DNA from: Legionella qingyii | Lineage (GTDB): Bacteria > Pseudomonadota > Gammaproteobacteria > Legionellales > Legionellaceae | Direction: 5' to 3' | DNA: 64,000 nt | NCBI RefSeq assembly: GCF_003184185.1 | Contig: NZ_QHJG01000008.1 | Span: 124,001-188,000, forward strand | Shown here: positions 50,657-60,611 of the stretch, piece by piece | Numbering within the stretch: the first letter of the stretch is position 1 | Layout of the letters: each line of letters starts with the position of its first letter | Program-made: the position numbers and the translations under genes | The notes under the pieces: model-generated | What the model saw: only the letters and a program-made list of their open reading frames with translations | Database searches by the model: none | What the model was told of the DNA's origin: nothing

Positions 50657-51346
50657 TCACCTACCCCCCTTAGTGGAGTTAGGTAAAATCTCTACAACAT
50701 GCGCCAGCCATTTTTTATTATCAGACCTAATAATGGTATTTGTGCGCCCATAAATAAAATCATTTAAATTGCAATGAATTAATGATGCCAATGCACTGTT
50801 ACATCTGATCTTATAATATGTTCGATCTTGGGTAAGTATTTGTAGTTGATACTTACCTAGCAATTTACCAAAAGGGGTATTCGTATGCAGTATTTCTTCT
50901 ATCATACTATTTGGCAGCTCATTAAAGTTCATTGTAATAAAAGCCAACTCAACAACAGTCACTTCTTTTTTTGTTTGTGCGAAATCAGGTTGATTTCTCT
51001 CTTTATTGCTATCAATAAACATAACTATGGCACGTTGATAAGTATTTTTATCTAGATCCTGGGCTGCAAAAATTGTTTTTATAATTGCACTGCGCGCATA
51101 ATATTTTTCTATGCTTTTAGTCATTAGAGGTGGCGTTAATAACTCATTATAAGGACTTGGTAATTGAGACGAGTCCACCTTTGTACCTATTTTATTGATT
51201 TCTGCAAGTTGACTTACCTTAAGTTGAATTTCTTTCGACTCAGGGGCTCCGTTAACCACAATAGCTTTAAGGAGAAGCACCATCGCTATGAAAGGAAAAA
51301 ACATAAAAAGCTTCATCATTGCCTTTATTAATAATCTCATTTGCAC
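50657..51346 (-). CDS. Exported or membrane-tethered protein, chorismate-lyase-like
   Basis: A 229-aa protein with an N-terminal hydrophobic segment (FMFFPFIAMVLLLKAIVV). The pattern NTPFGKLLGKY ... YGRTNTIIRSDNKKWLAHVVEIL resembles the chorismate lyase/UTRA-like fold (TP.G..L, then R...... WL.EVVE.LP). Enzyme activity is uncertain. It follows the lipocalin-like gene by 37 bases on the same strand, so they may share an operon. Confidence 0.65.
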   Translation of the reverse strand: MQMRLLIKAMMKLFMFFPFIAMVLLLKAIVVNGAPESKEIQLKVSQLAEINKIGTKVDSSQLPSPYNELLTPPLMTKSIEKYYARSAIIKTIFAAQDLDKNTYQRAIVMFIDSNKERNQPDFAQTKKEVTVVELAFITMNFNELPNSMIEEILHTNTPFGKLLGKYQLQILTQDRTYYKIRCNSALASLIHCNLNDFIYGRTNTIIRSDNKKWLAHVVEILPNSTKGGR

Positions 51347-51383
51347 TCAGTCTTCTATTGTTAGTAACCCCAAATTGATTTAA

Positions 51384-52505
51384 TCACCGCATGGGGCCGA
51401 ATTTAAATCCACTGTTTTCCGATCTTAACTTACTCTCAATACCGGAGAGAACTGATAAGGTTGGATTGTGATAAACTATTTCTGTATAAGAAAAACCTGT
51501 AACTTCTTGCTGATTATAGCTTCCTGAAACCTCGCAATATCCTTCCCAATAACCATGTTGCTCCTGCTCTGGAAAAGCGGCAATATTAGTAAATGACAAT
51601 CCAATACTAGGTATATTAATCTTGTATGTAGTGGGATAAAGAATTGATAATGCCGGGTCAAGCCAATAATCTTCGCGAACTACTTCCATATCTTGATAAG
51701 AAATAAATCGTTTTTCACCCGAAGGAAGAATTACATTTGCTAAACCGCCAATTACATTGTTGTCGTTATAATTGAAAATAAGGAAAATATTGGCAACAAT
51801 TCCATTATTCTGGCGCACCCCAAACCATTCCCATCCATTTGAATCAAGATTGAAATCACCCCATTGATGATCCATCCAAGCATCACCGGGGCTTTGGTTA
51901 ACTTGGTACGTCTTATCATTGAGTTTAAGCGTTCCCGTTGTTTTGAAGTGGGGTATGGAATAATAATATGAATTGGTGTTATCAGCCATTGGCATCAGTC
52001 CATTTTCATTGATTAAGAAAAACGATGCTTGTGGCTCCAGAGTTAGATTAAATTTTAACACCGTATTATTTTGACGACCCTCTGCTTTCAGCAAATAAAC
52101 CTCTTTTCCTTGTTGAACTTTTTTTTGTAAGCTGTAATCATTTTTTAAAATAATATTTAATTTGTCAGTAGCAAATTTACCTTCATTAAGAAGATAGTCT
52201 TTAGCAACTCCATAGCCAATTTTCTTATCCAAATCAGCAAGTTGCATATGGAGCATGGGTTGTGTATAAACACGTCCTTTTACCTCTATAGCAGCATTAA
52301 ACAATGCAACATCAAAGCTTAAATTCCGCCCCTCATCAGTAACTAATTTGCCATTGAAATACCACCACTCAATCATGTGCTCAAATGAGTATGGTATGTT
52401 TTGATAGTGTGCAGCCTCATCTCTGGGAAAGTCTAATGGAAAATAAGGTAAATTGGCATGAGCCACTGAAGCAAAGAATCCAATTAATATCCATTTAATA
52501 TGCAT
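51384..52505 (-). CDS. Exported CrtC/AttH lipocalin-like protein
   Basis: A 373-aa protein with a signal peptide (LIGFFASVAHA). The family core is visible as SFEHMIEWWYFNGKL, SYYYSIPHF and DAWMDHQWGDF, then WEWFGVRQNNG. This architecture is the carotenoid 1,2-hydratase/AttH fold; in non-phototrophs it is usually an exported lipid-handling protein. Start is supported by aaagga upstream of the ATG. Confidence 0.87.
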   Translation of the reverse strand: MHIKWILIGFFASVAHANLPYFPLDFPRDEAAHYQNIPYSFEHMIEWWYFNGKLVTDEGRNLSFDVALFNAAIEVKGRVYTQPMLHMQLADLDKKIGYGVAKDYLLNEGKFATDKLNIILKNDYSLQKKVQQGKEVYLLKAEGRQNNTVLKFNLTLEPQASFFLINENGLMPMADNTNSYYYSIPHFKTTGTLKLNDKTYQVNQSPGDAWMDHQWGDFNLDSNGWEWFGVRQNNGIVANIFLIFNYNDNNVIGGLANVILPSGEKRFISYQDMEVVREDYWLDPALSILYPTTYKINIPSIGLSFTNIAAFPEQEQHGYWEGYCEVSGSYNQQEVTGFSYTEIVYHNPTLSVLSGIESKLRSENSGFKFGPMR

Positions 52506-52680
52506 TAATAATTCCTTTTTAAAATATTTAGAGGCGATTTTCTGGTGCGATGATATAGGAAGTTGGCGTTGATTATCAATCCTGACTCTTCTGGAAAATC
52601 AGAAAAGCATGAGATTAAGAAATGTTCTTTTTAGGCTAGATTAATAGTTGACTCCGCAGCCAAGGCTGCGGAATTTCGGC

Positions 52681-53319
52681 TTACATTTTGAAGTAACTGT
52701 AACCGTACTCTTCGTTGTATTCTTCGTTGTATTCTTCCTCGCTTTCCTCATCTTCTGTTTGAACTTCTCCTTCGCTCACTTTTATTGGTTCTTCTTCCTG
52801 CTTTTGCTCAGTTTGTTGGGCAACATTTTCTTCCAGGTCATTTTCTTCGCCTAAACCTAGAGCCTCCAATAGTGATGCAAGTGCCATTAGACGCATTAGA
52901 TCTGGTCCGCCATTTAAAGTGATGAAAACCATTGTGTTTTCATTAATAAAATCCATAAGATGTACATGGCCATGCTCACAAACATAGACTTGGGGGGCAC
53001 GTGGAGCAAAACCAAAGAGCGTGTTAGCATTTCTTCGCTGTGCATTATTATGTGGGGATTGTGTTTCTTCGCTAGACTCCGAAGTGTGTTGCGAGCTCTC
53101 TTCGGAAGTTTGTTCATTATCTTCATCTGCGCTAAATTCGGCATTTTCATCTGCGCTTAGTTCGGAATTCTCTTCAACGCGCTCATCAAAACCACTTTCA
53201 TCAAAACTACCTTCGTCAAAACTGTTTTCATCAAAACTACTGTCCTGTGAACTGTTTAAACTTTTTCCTTCTTCAGTTTTTTTTCCAACTCGAGGTGAGG
53301 CTGGTGGTGTGTGAGGCAT
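52681..53319 (-). CDS. Acidic low-complexity protein, candidate effector
   Basis: A 212-aa very acidic protein. Residues 25-90 hold repeats of SFDE/GFDE and LSADEN/FSADED; residues 95-160 form a compact hydrophobic segment (VYVCEHGHVHLMDFINE, LMRLMALASLLEALGL); the tail repeats YNEEYNEEY and ends YSYFKM. It starts after a good ribosome-binding site (aaaggagc). A CpxR-type box lies about 100 bases upstream. The Glu-rich tail and control box are features of Dot/Icm substrates, though function is unknown. Confidence 0.72.
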   Translation of the reverse strand: MPHTPPASPRVGKKTEEGKSLNSSQDSSFDENSFDEGSFDESGFDERVEENSELSADENAEFSADEDNEQTSEESSQHTSESSEETQSPHNNAQRRNANTLFGFAPRAPQVYVCEHGHVHLMDFINENTMVFITLNGGPDLMRLMALASLLEALGLGEENDLEENVAQQTEQKQEEEPIKVSEGEVQTEDEESEEEYNEEYNEEYGYSYFKM

Positions 53320-53637
53320 GTCATTGCTCCTTTAAAATTAAATAATTAAAATTCCGATAATAAAAATACCTCTGAAAAGAGCTCGTATTCTAACGGCCAT
53401 ATCTTTTCACGGAAAAGTTTACAGTTAATTTACAAATTTTGGTAGCACAAATGTACAAATTAAAATTTCTTTGTATTACTTTTTCAGAAAAAAAATCTTG
53501 AAACAATTAATTCAACTAATTGATTTTAAATAAAATTTATAAAAAAAGGGATTGGGAAATTTTGACTCACCCAGCATTTTAGGCTATAAATTGATAATCC
53601 GGTTGATATTGAATCAGTGAACATCTGAATCACCATT
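53320..53637. other. AT-rich intergenic region between divergent genes
   Basis: 318 bases separating the acidic-protein gene and the ICMT-like gene. It holds the CpxR-type box and AT-rich promoter sequence; nothing else was recognised. Confidence 0.6.
53418..53433 (-). promoter_or_regulatory. CpxR-type box
   Basis: Read on the minus strand, GTAAA-ttaact-GTAAA is an exact tandem match to the CpxR consensus (two GTAAA with a 6-base spacer) used by Legionella for several icm/dot and effector genes. It lies about 100 bases upstream of the acidic protein start. Confidence 0.5.
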
Positions 53638-54090
53638 ATGATCGCAAAATATCTAGATAAATATGTGACAATACAAGCCTGCATCGGTACTGCAATTCTC
53701 GTGCTCACCCCTTTCGCACGTTTCCCTATTTGGGTATTGCAGATTATAGGCCCTGTGTTGTTCATTATTGGTTTGTGGGTTCTTATAATTGCTATAAAGC
53801 AATTAGGAGTCGCTTTTACTCCGGTTGTCACCCCCATAGACAATGCTCAGTTAGTGACCTCAGGAATTTACAGTATTATACGCCACCCTATCTATACCGG
53901 AATAATTCTTATGGCTGTTGGCTGGTGTTTATTCTGGGGCTCGATACTCTCTATAATCGCTTCGCTTGCATTAATCATTTTTTTTCATTTCAAAGCGAAA
54001 AAAGAAGAAGCTTTATTAAGCAAGAAATATCCTGAATATGCAAAGTACGTATCAACGGTTAAGAAAAAAATAATTCCTTTTATTTATTAA
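53638..54090 (+). CDS. Isoprenylcysteine carboxyl methyltransferase-family protein
   Basis: A 150-aa membrane protein with about four helices. The motif SGIYSIIRHPIYTGIILMAVG is the ICMT/PEMT signature (GxYxxxRHPxYxG) that binds S-adenosylmethionine. It could methylate a lipid or a small metabolite; in bacteria the substrate is generally unknown. Legionella interest: eukaryotic ICMT modifies prenylated effectors, but that link is only conjecture here. Confidence 0.85.
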   Translation: MIAKYLDKYVTIQACIGTAILVLTPFARFPIWVLQIIGPVLFIIGLWVLIIAIKQLGVAFTPVVTPIDNAQLVTSGIYSIIRHPIYTGIILMAVGWCLFWGSILSIIASLALIIFFHFKAKKEEALLSKKYPEYAKYVSTVKKKIIPFIY

Positions 54091-54178
54091 ATACGAAACA
54101 TAAATTTATTTGAATCATGTGAATATGCATATATATTTAAAAAATACCTGAATCAAAACAGAATAATGAGAACCATTC

Positions 54179-55660
54179 ATGAATGCATACCAACAGTTAG
54201 AACAGCATTTTAAAAAATATTATGATTTTGAAAATCTAGCGGCAATTGTTTCCTGGGATGAAGCATCAATGATGCCAGCTGGTGGAGGTAAAGCACGAGC
54301 AGAAGCGTTAGCTACATTAAGCGCTGTTCAGCATGATTGGCTAACTAATAAAAAAGTTGGTGACTTGATAAAGCAAGCAAAAGATATTGACAGTTTATCA
54401 TTATGGCAACAAAAAAATCTTTATTGGATGGAAAAAGAGTATCTTCAGGCAACCTGTATTCCCGTAAATTTAGTCGAAGAATTTACTAATGAATCCTTAA
54501 TTTGTGGCCAAGCTTGGCGAGAATTACGCCAAAAAAATGATTGGAAAACGTTTAAACCTTACCTGGAAAAATTATTTCAAAAAGTAAAAATGATGGCGGA
54601 GATTAAATCACAAACATTTAATAAGCCTACTTTGGATGTTTTAATTGATGAGTATTCCCCAGATTTAGATTGTAAAACAATTACTCCGATTTTTAATTCA
54701 TTAAAACATGAACTTGCCAAGCTTATTCCCAGCATCATTGAGAAACAAAAAACCAGACAAATAAAAACGCTTACAGGAAATTTTCCGGTAGAAAAGCAAA
54801 AACAACTTGGCATGGAAATAATGACTCGTCTGGGTTTCGATTTTAATCACGGGCGACTGGATGTAAGCCATCATCCGTTTTGTGGTGGTATTTCCAGTGA
54901 TGTTCGCATTACTACACGTTATAACGAGCATGAGTTTTTATCGTCCTTAATGGCAATTACCCATGAAACTGGCCATGCCCTATATGAACAAGGACTATCG
55001 AAAGAATGGAGTACGCAACCTGTCGGTCATTCTTTAGGGATGGCTGTTCACGAAAGTCAGTCCTTGTTTATTGAAATGCAAATTTGTAGAAGTTTGGAAT
55101 ACATCCATTTTCTTGTACCTATCGCACAGAACTATTTTAAAGATGTAGAGAATATCACGGCAGAAAATATTTTTTATCATTACACAAAGGTTCAACCCGG
55201 TTTAATCCGTGTTGATGCGGATGAAGTAACATATCCCTTACATGTGATACTTCGTTACGAAATAGAGCAACAATTGTTTTCTTCCGAAATTACTGTCGCT
55301 GACTTGCCTGAAGTATGGGATTCATCCATGCAGAAATATTTAGGACTATCAACAAAAGGCGATGATAAAAATGGAGTAATGCAAGATGTTCATTGGCCAT
55401 CAGGCATTTTTGGATACTTTCCTGCTTATACATTTGGAGCATTAATTGCCGCTCAATTATTTTCAGCAGTAAAAAAATCAATTCCCGACCTTAAAGAGCA
55501 ATTACAGCAAGGCAATTTTACATCATTATTATCTTGGCTAAGAAAAAATATTCATCAAAAGGGAAGGTTATTAACCTATCCTGAACTATTGCGGCAAGCA
55601 ACAGGTGAGGCATTAAATCCTGATTATTATTTTGCACATATTAAAGAACGTTATTTATAA
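54179..55660 (+). CDS. M32 metallocarboxypeptidase
   Basis: A 493-aa cytoplasmic zinc carboxypeptidase of the thermostable-carboxypeptidase type. The zinc motif HETGH spans residues 262-266, followed by VHESQSLFIEMQI carrying the third ligand Glu, and the family DVRITTRYNE stretch. Length and the C-terminal ELLRQATGEALNPDYY are typical. Confidence 0.93.
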   Translation: MNAYQQLEQHFKKYYDFENLAAIVSWDEASMMPAGGGKARAEALATLSAVQHDWLTNKKVGDLIKQAKDIDSLSLWQQKNLYWMEKEYLQATCIPVNLVEEFTNESLICGQAWRELRQKNDWKTFKPYLEKLFQKVKMMAEIKSQTFNKPTLDVLIDEYSPDLDCKTITPIFNSLKHELAKLIPSIIEKQKTRQIKTLTGNFPVEKQKQLGMEIMTRLGFDFNHGRLDVSHHPFCGGISSDVRITTRYNEHEFLSSLMAITHETGHALYEQGLSKEWSTQPVGHSLGMAVHESQSLFIEMQICRSLEYIHFLVPIAQNYFKDVENITAENIFYHYTKVQPGLIRVDADEVTYPLHVILRYEIEQQLFSSEITVADLPEVWDSSMQKYLGLSTKGDDKNGVMQDVHWPSGIFGYFPAYTFGALIAAQLFSAVKKSIPDLKEQLQQGNFTSLLSWLRKNIHQKGRLLTYPELLRQATGEALNPDYYFAHIKERYL

Positions 55661-55754
55661 AATCCAAGTTGGAACCAATTGCCGCCGCGGATCAGAGCAA
55701 ATAAGATATCTACCAATGGGCCTCCCTCGCATTCACGAAGGAGAAAAAAGACTC

Positions 55755-56825
55755 TTAAATCGAATAATTCTTAGAGCCATTCACCAGTTTTATAAATTGT
55801 TGCAATTCACATGTGTTCCCACCACACGCTGGAATCGAAACTGGGTTACCATTATAAGTGATTTTTACCAGATAATAATTTTCATCATGTTCGTAAAGTG
55901 AGAAATTGAGATTTGAAGCATACGGTGGGGCTATTTCCAAGGGAGAGCCCAAAAAGCTCAATGCACTCGCAATAGTCGTATCATGACCAGATAATAAAAC
56001 ATATTTTAGCTTGGATTTTTTCTGGCTACCAATATTGAGATAATTGGCAATATTCGTCATGAGTTTTGTACTGTAAGCAGCTGCAACTGCTTGAGGTTTT
56101 TCTTGCGCCATAAAAGCCCAATTACTGGCGCTAATAATTGTTTCGATATCTTGATTACTCAATCCAATTGGCATCGGAGCGTTATGTATTTGATGAACGT
56201 ATAAAGCATCGCCTAATAATTCAAGATTAGCCAAGTTTTTAATTTGAACTCCTGTCAGAGCACTCCAAAGAGGGTATTTATCCTTGAGCTCATTATTTTT
56301 TTGTTGCCATTCCGTCGTAGAGTATACATATTGCTCCATTAATTTTGCTCGTTCCGCGGAACTTATCTGCTGAATAATCACTTCATCATATTTAGATGGA
56401 GCACTAAAAACAGGAATAGGCTGAACAGCATAAGGTAAAGCTGGCAGAGAAGATTCTGTAGTATTGGGTCCTGTCCCTGGAGGATACAATCCCATTAATA
56501 ATGATTGGGCGCTCATCAGTGTGCGTTCATAATCAGTGGAGCGCACATACATTCTTCCATGCTCGTAATGCTCAGGCAATAAATGTGTTTGCTCAATATA
56601 TTTTTTACGAAATTGCATGCCCATTTTATATTCTTGTTGCATGCCCTCGGCAGTAAGCTGCCCAGGTCCCTCTTGCCATTGGTAATTTACTGCTGAAAGA
56701 GGAATAATCGGTGTCCTATCACCATGCCGAATGATATCAACAGCAAAAATAAGTGTATCATCTGCAAATAAAAGTGATGGCACACTCAGTAATAATGCAA
56801 AGCTTAAACGAAATTTGTAAACCAT
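55755..56825 (-). CDS. map: Histidine acid phosphatase, Map-like
   Basis: A 356-aa exported acid phosphatase. A signal peptide (LLLSVPSLLFA) precedes the catalytic motif IIRHGDRTPI (His34 as nucleophile), and the second motif LSGHDTTIAS supplies the His-Asp general acid near residue 280. It matches L. pneumophila major acid phosphatase Map (a type II-secreted enzyme) in length and motif context. The gene name is by recognition of that resemblance. Confidence 0.88.
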   Translation of the reverse strand: MVYKFRLSFALLLSVPSLLFADDTLIFAVDIIRHGDRTPIIPLSAVNYQWQEGPGQLTAEGMQQEYKMGMQFRKKYIEQTHLLPEHYEHGRMYVRSTDYERTLMSAQSLLMGLYPPGTGPNTTESSLPALPYAVQPIPVFSAPSKYDEVIIQQISSAERAKLMEQYVYSTTEWQQKNNELKDKYPLWSALTGVQIKNLANLELLGDALYVHQIHNAPMPIGLSNQDIETIISASNWAFMAQEKPQAVAAAYSTKLMTNIANYLNIGSQKKSKLKYVLLSGHDTTIASALSFLGSPLEIAPPYASNLNFSLYEHDENYYLVKITYNGNPVSIPACGGNTCELQQFIKLVNGSKNYSI

Positions 56826-57245
56826 TTCTCATACTCCTGATTAAGAATATATTTATTATCAAATGGAGGTTTTTATCATTTTTCATCATAGGTTTTAGCT
56901 CTGCACTATGATGATTATGAAAGCAAAAATCAAGATTTTATTTTCAAGACTCTATTTATAACTACTGCTTCAGTTATTTAAATTCGTTTTGATATTTTTT
57001 AAAAAATAACAATAAAAACAATAAACAAGTAATTCTATTTTTTCTGGAAAAATTCTCAGATCTATGTAAAAGTAATTCACTTGTATCTACAGGACTTATG
57101 AAAGAATCCAATCTCTTTGTTAAAAAATGTTTTAATTCAGTAACTTATTTTATCTAACTCCCTCATTAAAACATTTTTTGCCTCAACTTGGTTTTTTTGG
57201 TAAGTCCTAGTCTAAATAAAACAACTATAAAAGCCAGGAGTTACC
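56826..57245. other. AT-rich intergenic region
   Basis: 420 bases between divergent genes, very AT-rich. Apart from the 14-bp inverted repeat at 57122-57179 nothing recognisable is seen. It must contain both promoters. Confidence 0.5.
57122..57179. repeat. 14-bp perfect inverted repeat
   Basis: AAAAAATGTTTTAA (57122-57135) and its exact reverse complement (57166-57179) are separated by 30 bases, about 70 bases upstream of the cytochrome gene. It could be an operator or a hairpin; AT composition weakens the significance. Confidence 0.4.
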
Positions 57246-58088
57246 GTGAAGGGATTAAAGTATAGTTTTTTATTGATTGGTCTCTGGCTCATATGGAAAA
57301 CTGCTTATACCTCGAGCGAATCATCATACAGCGCACTTCAAATTGCTTCTCCGAATAAATCGTTTACTTTGACTAAATCTGAATTACTAACCCACCCCGA
57401 CCTAACCCAAGTAACGATTAATAATGACCGCGCTTATCCAAATAGAGTCATGCATCATAAAGCTATTCCTTTATGCAAGTTACTCGCCCCCTTTCATATA
57501 GGACAACAAGATATCATCGAGTTCATAGCCAAAGATAATTTTCATGTCTATGTGCCTTCACATAAAATTATGGATTGTAGTAAAAATTCATCCATCGCAA
57601 TGCTGGCCATAGAACCTATATCAAAATGGCCAATAATTGACAATCATACCGGGCTTACGGCTGGACCTTATGAAATTATTTGGCTTTATCCTGAGCGTTC
57701 CTATATATCAAACGAATATTGGGCATGGAGTGTCATAACGATAAAAATTAGCCGAGAACTTAATTATCAACACGTTCTTGCGCCTCCCAAAACAACAAAC
57801 GCATCGATTGCTAATGGGTACAAAATTTATATTAGTCATTGTGAGGGTTGCCACATGATAAATCATGTTGGAAAAAGCGATATCGGCCCAGACTTGAATT
57901 GCCCAAAAAATCCATTGAATTATTATCCTAACATCACCCAATTAAAAAAATTTATACGTGACCCCGAATCAGTCCGCATTCTTCCACAAGGCCGAATGAG
58001 CGGTTCAGATAAACAATTTTTATCTGATAATGATCTGGATGATTTAATTAAGTTCTTTGCATATATGAATACAAAAAAACAATGTTAA
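57246..58088 (+). CDS. Exported c-type cytochrome protein
   Basis: A 280-aa protein starting at GTG with ccaggag 5 bases upstream. A hydrophobic N-terminus (LIGLWLIWKTAY) exports it. Residues about 30-180 look like a molybdopterin-oxidoreductase-like beta domain without an obvious metal-binding Cys. Residues from about 190 form a single cytochrome c domain: CEGCHM heme motif, and RMSGSD giving the Met axial ligand. Likely a periplasmic electron-transfer protein. The solute-binding protein 77 bases downstream may be in the same operon. Confidence 0.82.
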   Translation: MKGLKYSFLLIGLWLIWKTAYTSSESSYSALQIASPNKSFTLTKSELLTHPDLTQVTINNDRAYPNRVMHHKAIPLCKLLAPFHIGQQDIIEFIAKDNFHVYVPSHKIMDCSKNSSIAMLAIEPISKWPIIDNHTGLTAGPYEIIWLYPERSYISNEYWAWSVITIKISRELNYQHVLAPPKTTNASIANGYKIYISHCEGCHMINHVGKSDIGPDLNCPKNPLNYYPNITQLKKFIRDPESVRILPQGRMSGSDKQFLSDNDLDDLIKFFAYMNTKKQC

Positions 58089-58164
58089 CACTCATTCTCC
58101 GACTTCATTGACAACCCTTTTCTAACCTTCTAGAGTTTAACTATATATAATATGGATATACAAC

Positions 58165-58896
58165 ATGAAGCTTTTTAGGCACATTGTTTTTATAACCCTA
58201 TTAGCAAGTAGTCTCTTTGCTTATGGCAGTCCGCTTGTTGTAGGCGTTTTGAAATTTGCCCCGCCTTTTTCATCAACCGACAGTGACAATCATTATTTTG
58301 GTTTTAGTGTCGACCTTATGGATGAAATATGTAACCGTATTGCTACAACATGTATCTATAAACCCACCGATTTGGATTCGCAATTTAAAGATCTCGATTC
58401 AGGTTATATCGACATTACTTTTTTACCAAGCCCTCTCCCTTCAACTCAATTAACAAATTACGTATTCAGTCTGCCCTATATAACAAGTAGAGGACAATTT
58501 ATCTCATTAAAGAATTCAAATATCACCTCAGTCGATGATATTAAAAACAAAAAAATTGGCGCACTTCAGGCAACTTTTATCCAATATAATGTATTACCTA
58601 ATTATACCTCCAAACAAAACATTAAAGCATATTCCAAAATCACATCATTAATAGGAGCACTTAGTAATCATGACATCGATGTAGCCTTAGTAAATGAAAA
58701 TGTTGCCAAATATCTGCTTAACAATGCCCTCAAAGGATTTCAGCTAGTAGGAAAACCTATTGTTATGGGAAACGGCTATGGAATAATTGCACTTAAAAAG
58801 AATGCGGCCATCATTGATAAAATTAATAAAGCCTTGTTACAAATAGAAACCGATGGGACCTATTTAACTATTTATAATAAATATTTTGGTAATTAA
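58165..58896 (+). CDS. Periplasmic solute-binding protein, family 3
   Basis: A 243-aa protein with a signal peptide (LLASSLFAYG) and the type 3 fold of amino-acid-binding proteins: VVGVLKFAPPFSS, FGFSVDLMDEICNRI, DDIKNKKIGALQAT, and GNGYGIIALKKN. No permease or ATPase is nearby, so it may act as a sensor or a stand-alone binder. The start has no strong ribosome-binding site. Confidence 0.85.
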   Translation: MKLFRHIVFITLLASSLFAYGSPLVVGVLKFAPPFSSTDSDNHYFGFSVDLMDEICNRIATTCIYKPTDLDSQFKDLDSGYIDITFLPSPLPSTQLTNYVFSLPYITSRGQFISLKNSNITSVDDIKNKKIGALQATFIQYNVLPNYTSKQNIKAYSKITSLIGALSNHDIDVALVNENVAKYLLNNALKGFQLVGKPIVMGNGYGIIALKKNAAIIDKINKALLQIETDGTYLTIYNKYFGN

Positions 58897-59152
58897 GTAA
58901 AACCCTTAAAGAAATCAATAATGCTCATGGTGATTTGTTATGTATTTAATGAGTTCTCAGTAGACATTAATCGTTTGTTCGCACTTCCTCCTCTTCTCAG
59001 GAAAACTAATATTCTATTTTTATTGCCAGCGTACCCATTACATAAGATATATTTTTTGCCCGCGAATCCTTTTTAACTCATTGAAAAAATTGTTAACTTT
59101 TATTGATCTAAGATCAGTAATCAACTTAAGATAAACACTAAAATATCCGAAA

Positions 59153-60595
59153 ATGGATTTGAAGATGCGACTATTTAAAACTACTTTGCCCCAGCTTTTT
59201 CTCGTTGGGGTTGCTTTTCTATTCCTTACAGTAAGCTATGCAAGTAAACCCGTGTGGACTTTTACACCGGATCCCAATTATCCACCAACAATTTCTATAA
59301 CACCAATAGGATCAGCGACGATTAAATATACGATAACGAATCAATCACGCAAAACACATACCTTGTCCATGAAACACATGGCAGGGATTACCCAAGTCAC
59401 TTCAGCCGGAAATTGTCCAAATCCATTTAAATTGAATTATCATCAATCCTGTACTCTTAATTTGCATGTAAATGGAAGCAAACTGACAGGCAATATTAAA
59501 GGTGGTCCTATTGTATGTGAACAAGGAAATGGATTGGAGTGTTATCGACCAGCCTTAGCTAACATTTTAAATATTACAATAATTCCTGTAACAAAATATT
59601 TGATTACTCCAACTGCTGGCGCTCATGGAAAAATTAATCCCAATACACCACAAACTGTCATCGCTGGAAGTAGTTTGACTTTTACGGCAACGCCTAGTGC
59701 GGGTTATCAAGTTAGTGAATGGTTAATGGATGGAGGCACTGCGCAAAAAGGTGGAACAACGTTTACATTATTCAATATTGATAGCAATCATACAGTAGAT
59801 GTTACATTTACGCGGTCAGGAATAGTATATGCAGGGACTGCCAGCGGCTCTGTTTATTTTTCTATGAATAATGGTTTAACCTGGATTGCCACGCCAACTG
59901 TACCATCACCGGGTAATACAGTGAATGGGATATTTGTAACACCAAACACTTTATACATAGGCAGTGCAGATGGTAAAGTTTACTATTCAACTAACAATGG
60001 TACTTTTTGGAATGCTACAACAGCACCTGGTACTTCAGCAATAAATAGTGTCTCTGTTACAACTACGTCGAAAATTTATGTCGGAACTCAAGAGGGAAAA
60101 GTTTACTACTCAAGCGACAAGGGAACTACTTGGGTATCTACCGCAACAAATCCAGGTAATGGAGCCGTCAACAGTATATTCTTGACCCCATCTACTATCT
60201 ATGCAGGAAGTGCAGATGGCAATGTTTATTATTCAATAAATAATGGAGTTACTTGGGCTAGAATCAATGGTCCAGAATCAAGTGTTCCAGTGCCTATTCA
60301 AAATGTCTTTGCTACGAGTAACCAACTTTATGTAAATACTCGGCAAACCTCAACGAATAGCACCTTACCACCTGGAACCATCAATTTTGAATATGCCTAT
60401 TTCACCAACAGCTTAACCAATTCAAATCCCATGTGGACTCTTTTATCCCAAATAACTTATACCTTGTTTGTTAATGCAGATGCAACCGTGATCCATGCAG
60501 GAACTCAGAATGGACATGTATTTTCTTTAACAACGGGAGATGATTTGGGATTTATCACATATAGTCCAATAAGTAGTCTCTTTTTTTTCGGATAA
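59153..60595 (+). CDS. Exported repeat protein: InlB-type repeat plus beta-propeller-like units
   Basis: A 480-aa protein with a signal peptide (LFLVGVAFLFLTVSYA). Residues about 40-140 are a beta-rich domain with several cysteines; about 148-222 is a bacterial InlB-type repeat (TPTAGAHGKINPN ... ATPSAGYQVSEWL); about 225-400 hold four units of about 43 residues of the form YxGxxxGxVYYSxxNGxTW, like Asp-box/BNR blades. It is 16 bases from the S53 protease, so probably a two-gene operon. A binding or surface role is inferred. Confidence 0.8.
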   Translation: MDLKMRLFKTTLPQLFLVGVAFLFLTVSYASKPVWTFTPDPNYPPTISITPIGSATIKYTITNQSRKTHTLSMKHMAGITQVTSAGNCPNPFKLNYHQSCTLNLHVNGSKLTGNIKGGPIVCEQGNGLECYRPALANILNITIIPVTKYLITPTAGAHGKINPNTPQTVIAGSSLTFTATPSAGYQVSEWLMDGGTAQKGGTTFTLFNIDSNHTVDVTFTRSGIVYAGTASGSVYFSMNNGLTWIATPTVPSPGNTVNGIFVTPNTLYIGSADGKVYYSTNNGTFWNATTAPGTSAINSVSVTTTSKIYVGTQEGKVYYSSDKGTTWVSTATNPGNGAVNSIFLTPSTIYAGSADGNVYYSINNGVTWARINGPESSVPVPIQNVFATSNQLYVNTRQTSTNSTLPPGTINFEYAYFTNSLTNSNPMWTLLSQITYTLFVNADATVIHAGTQNGHVFSLTTGDDLGFITYSPISSLFFFG

Positions 60596-60611
60596 CATAG
60601 GGAGATAATTC

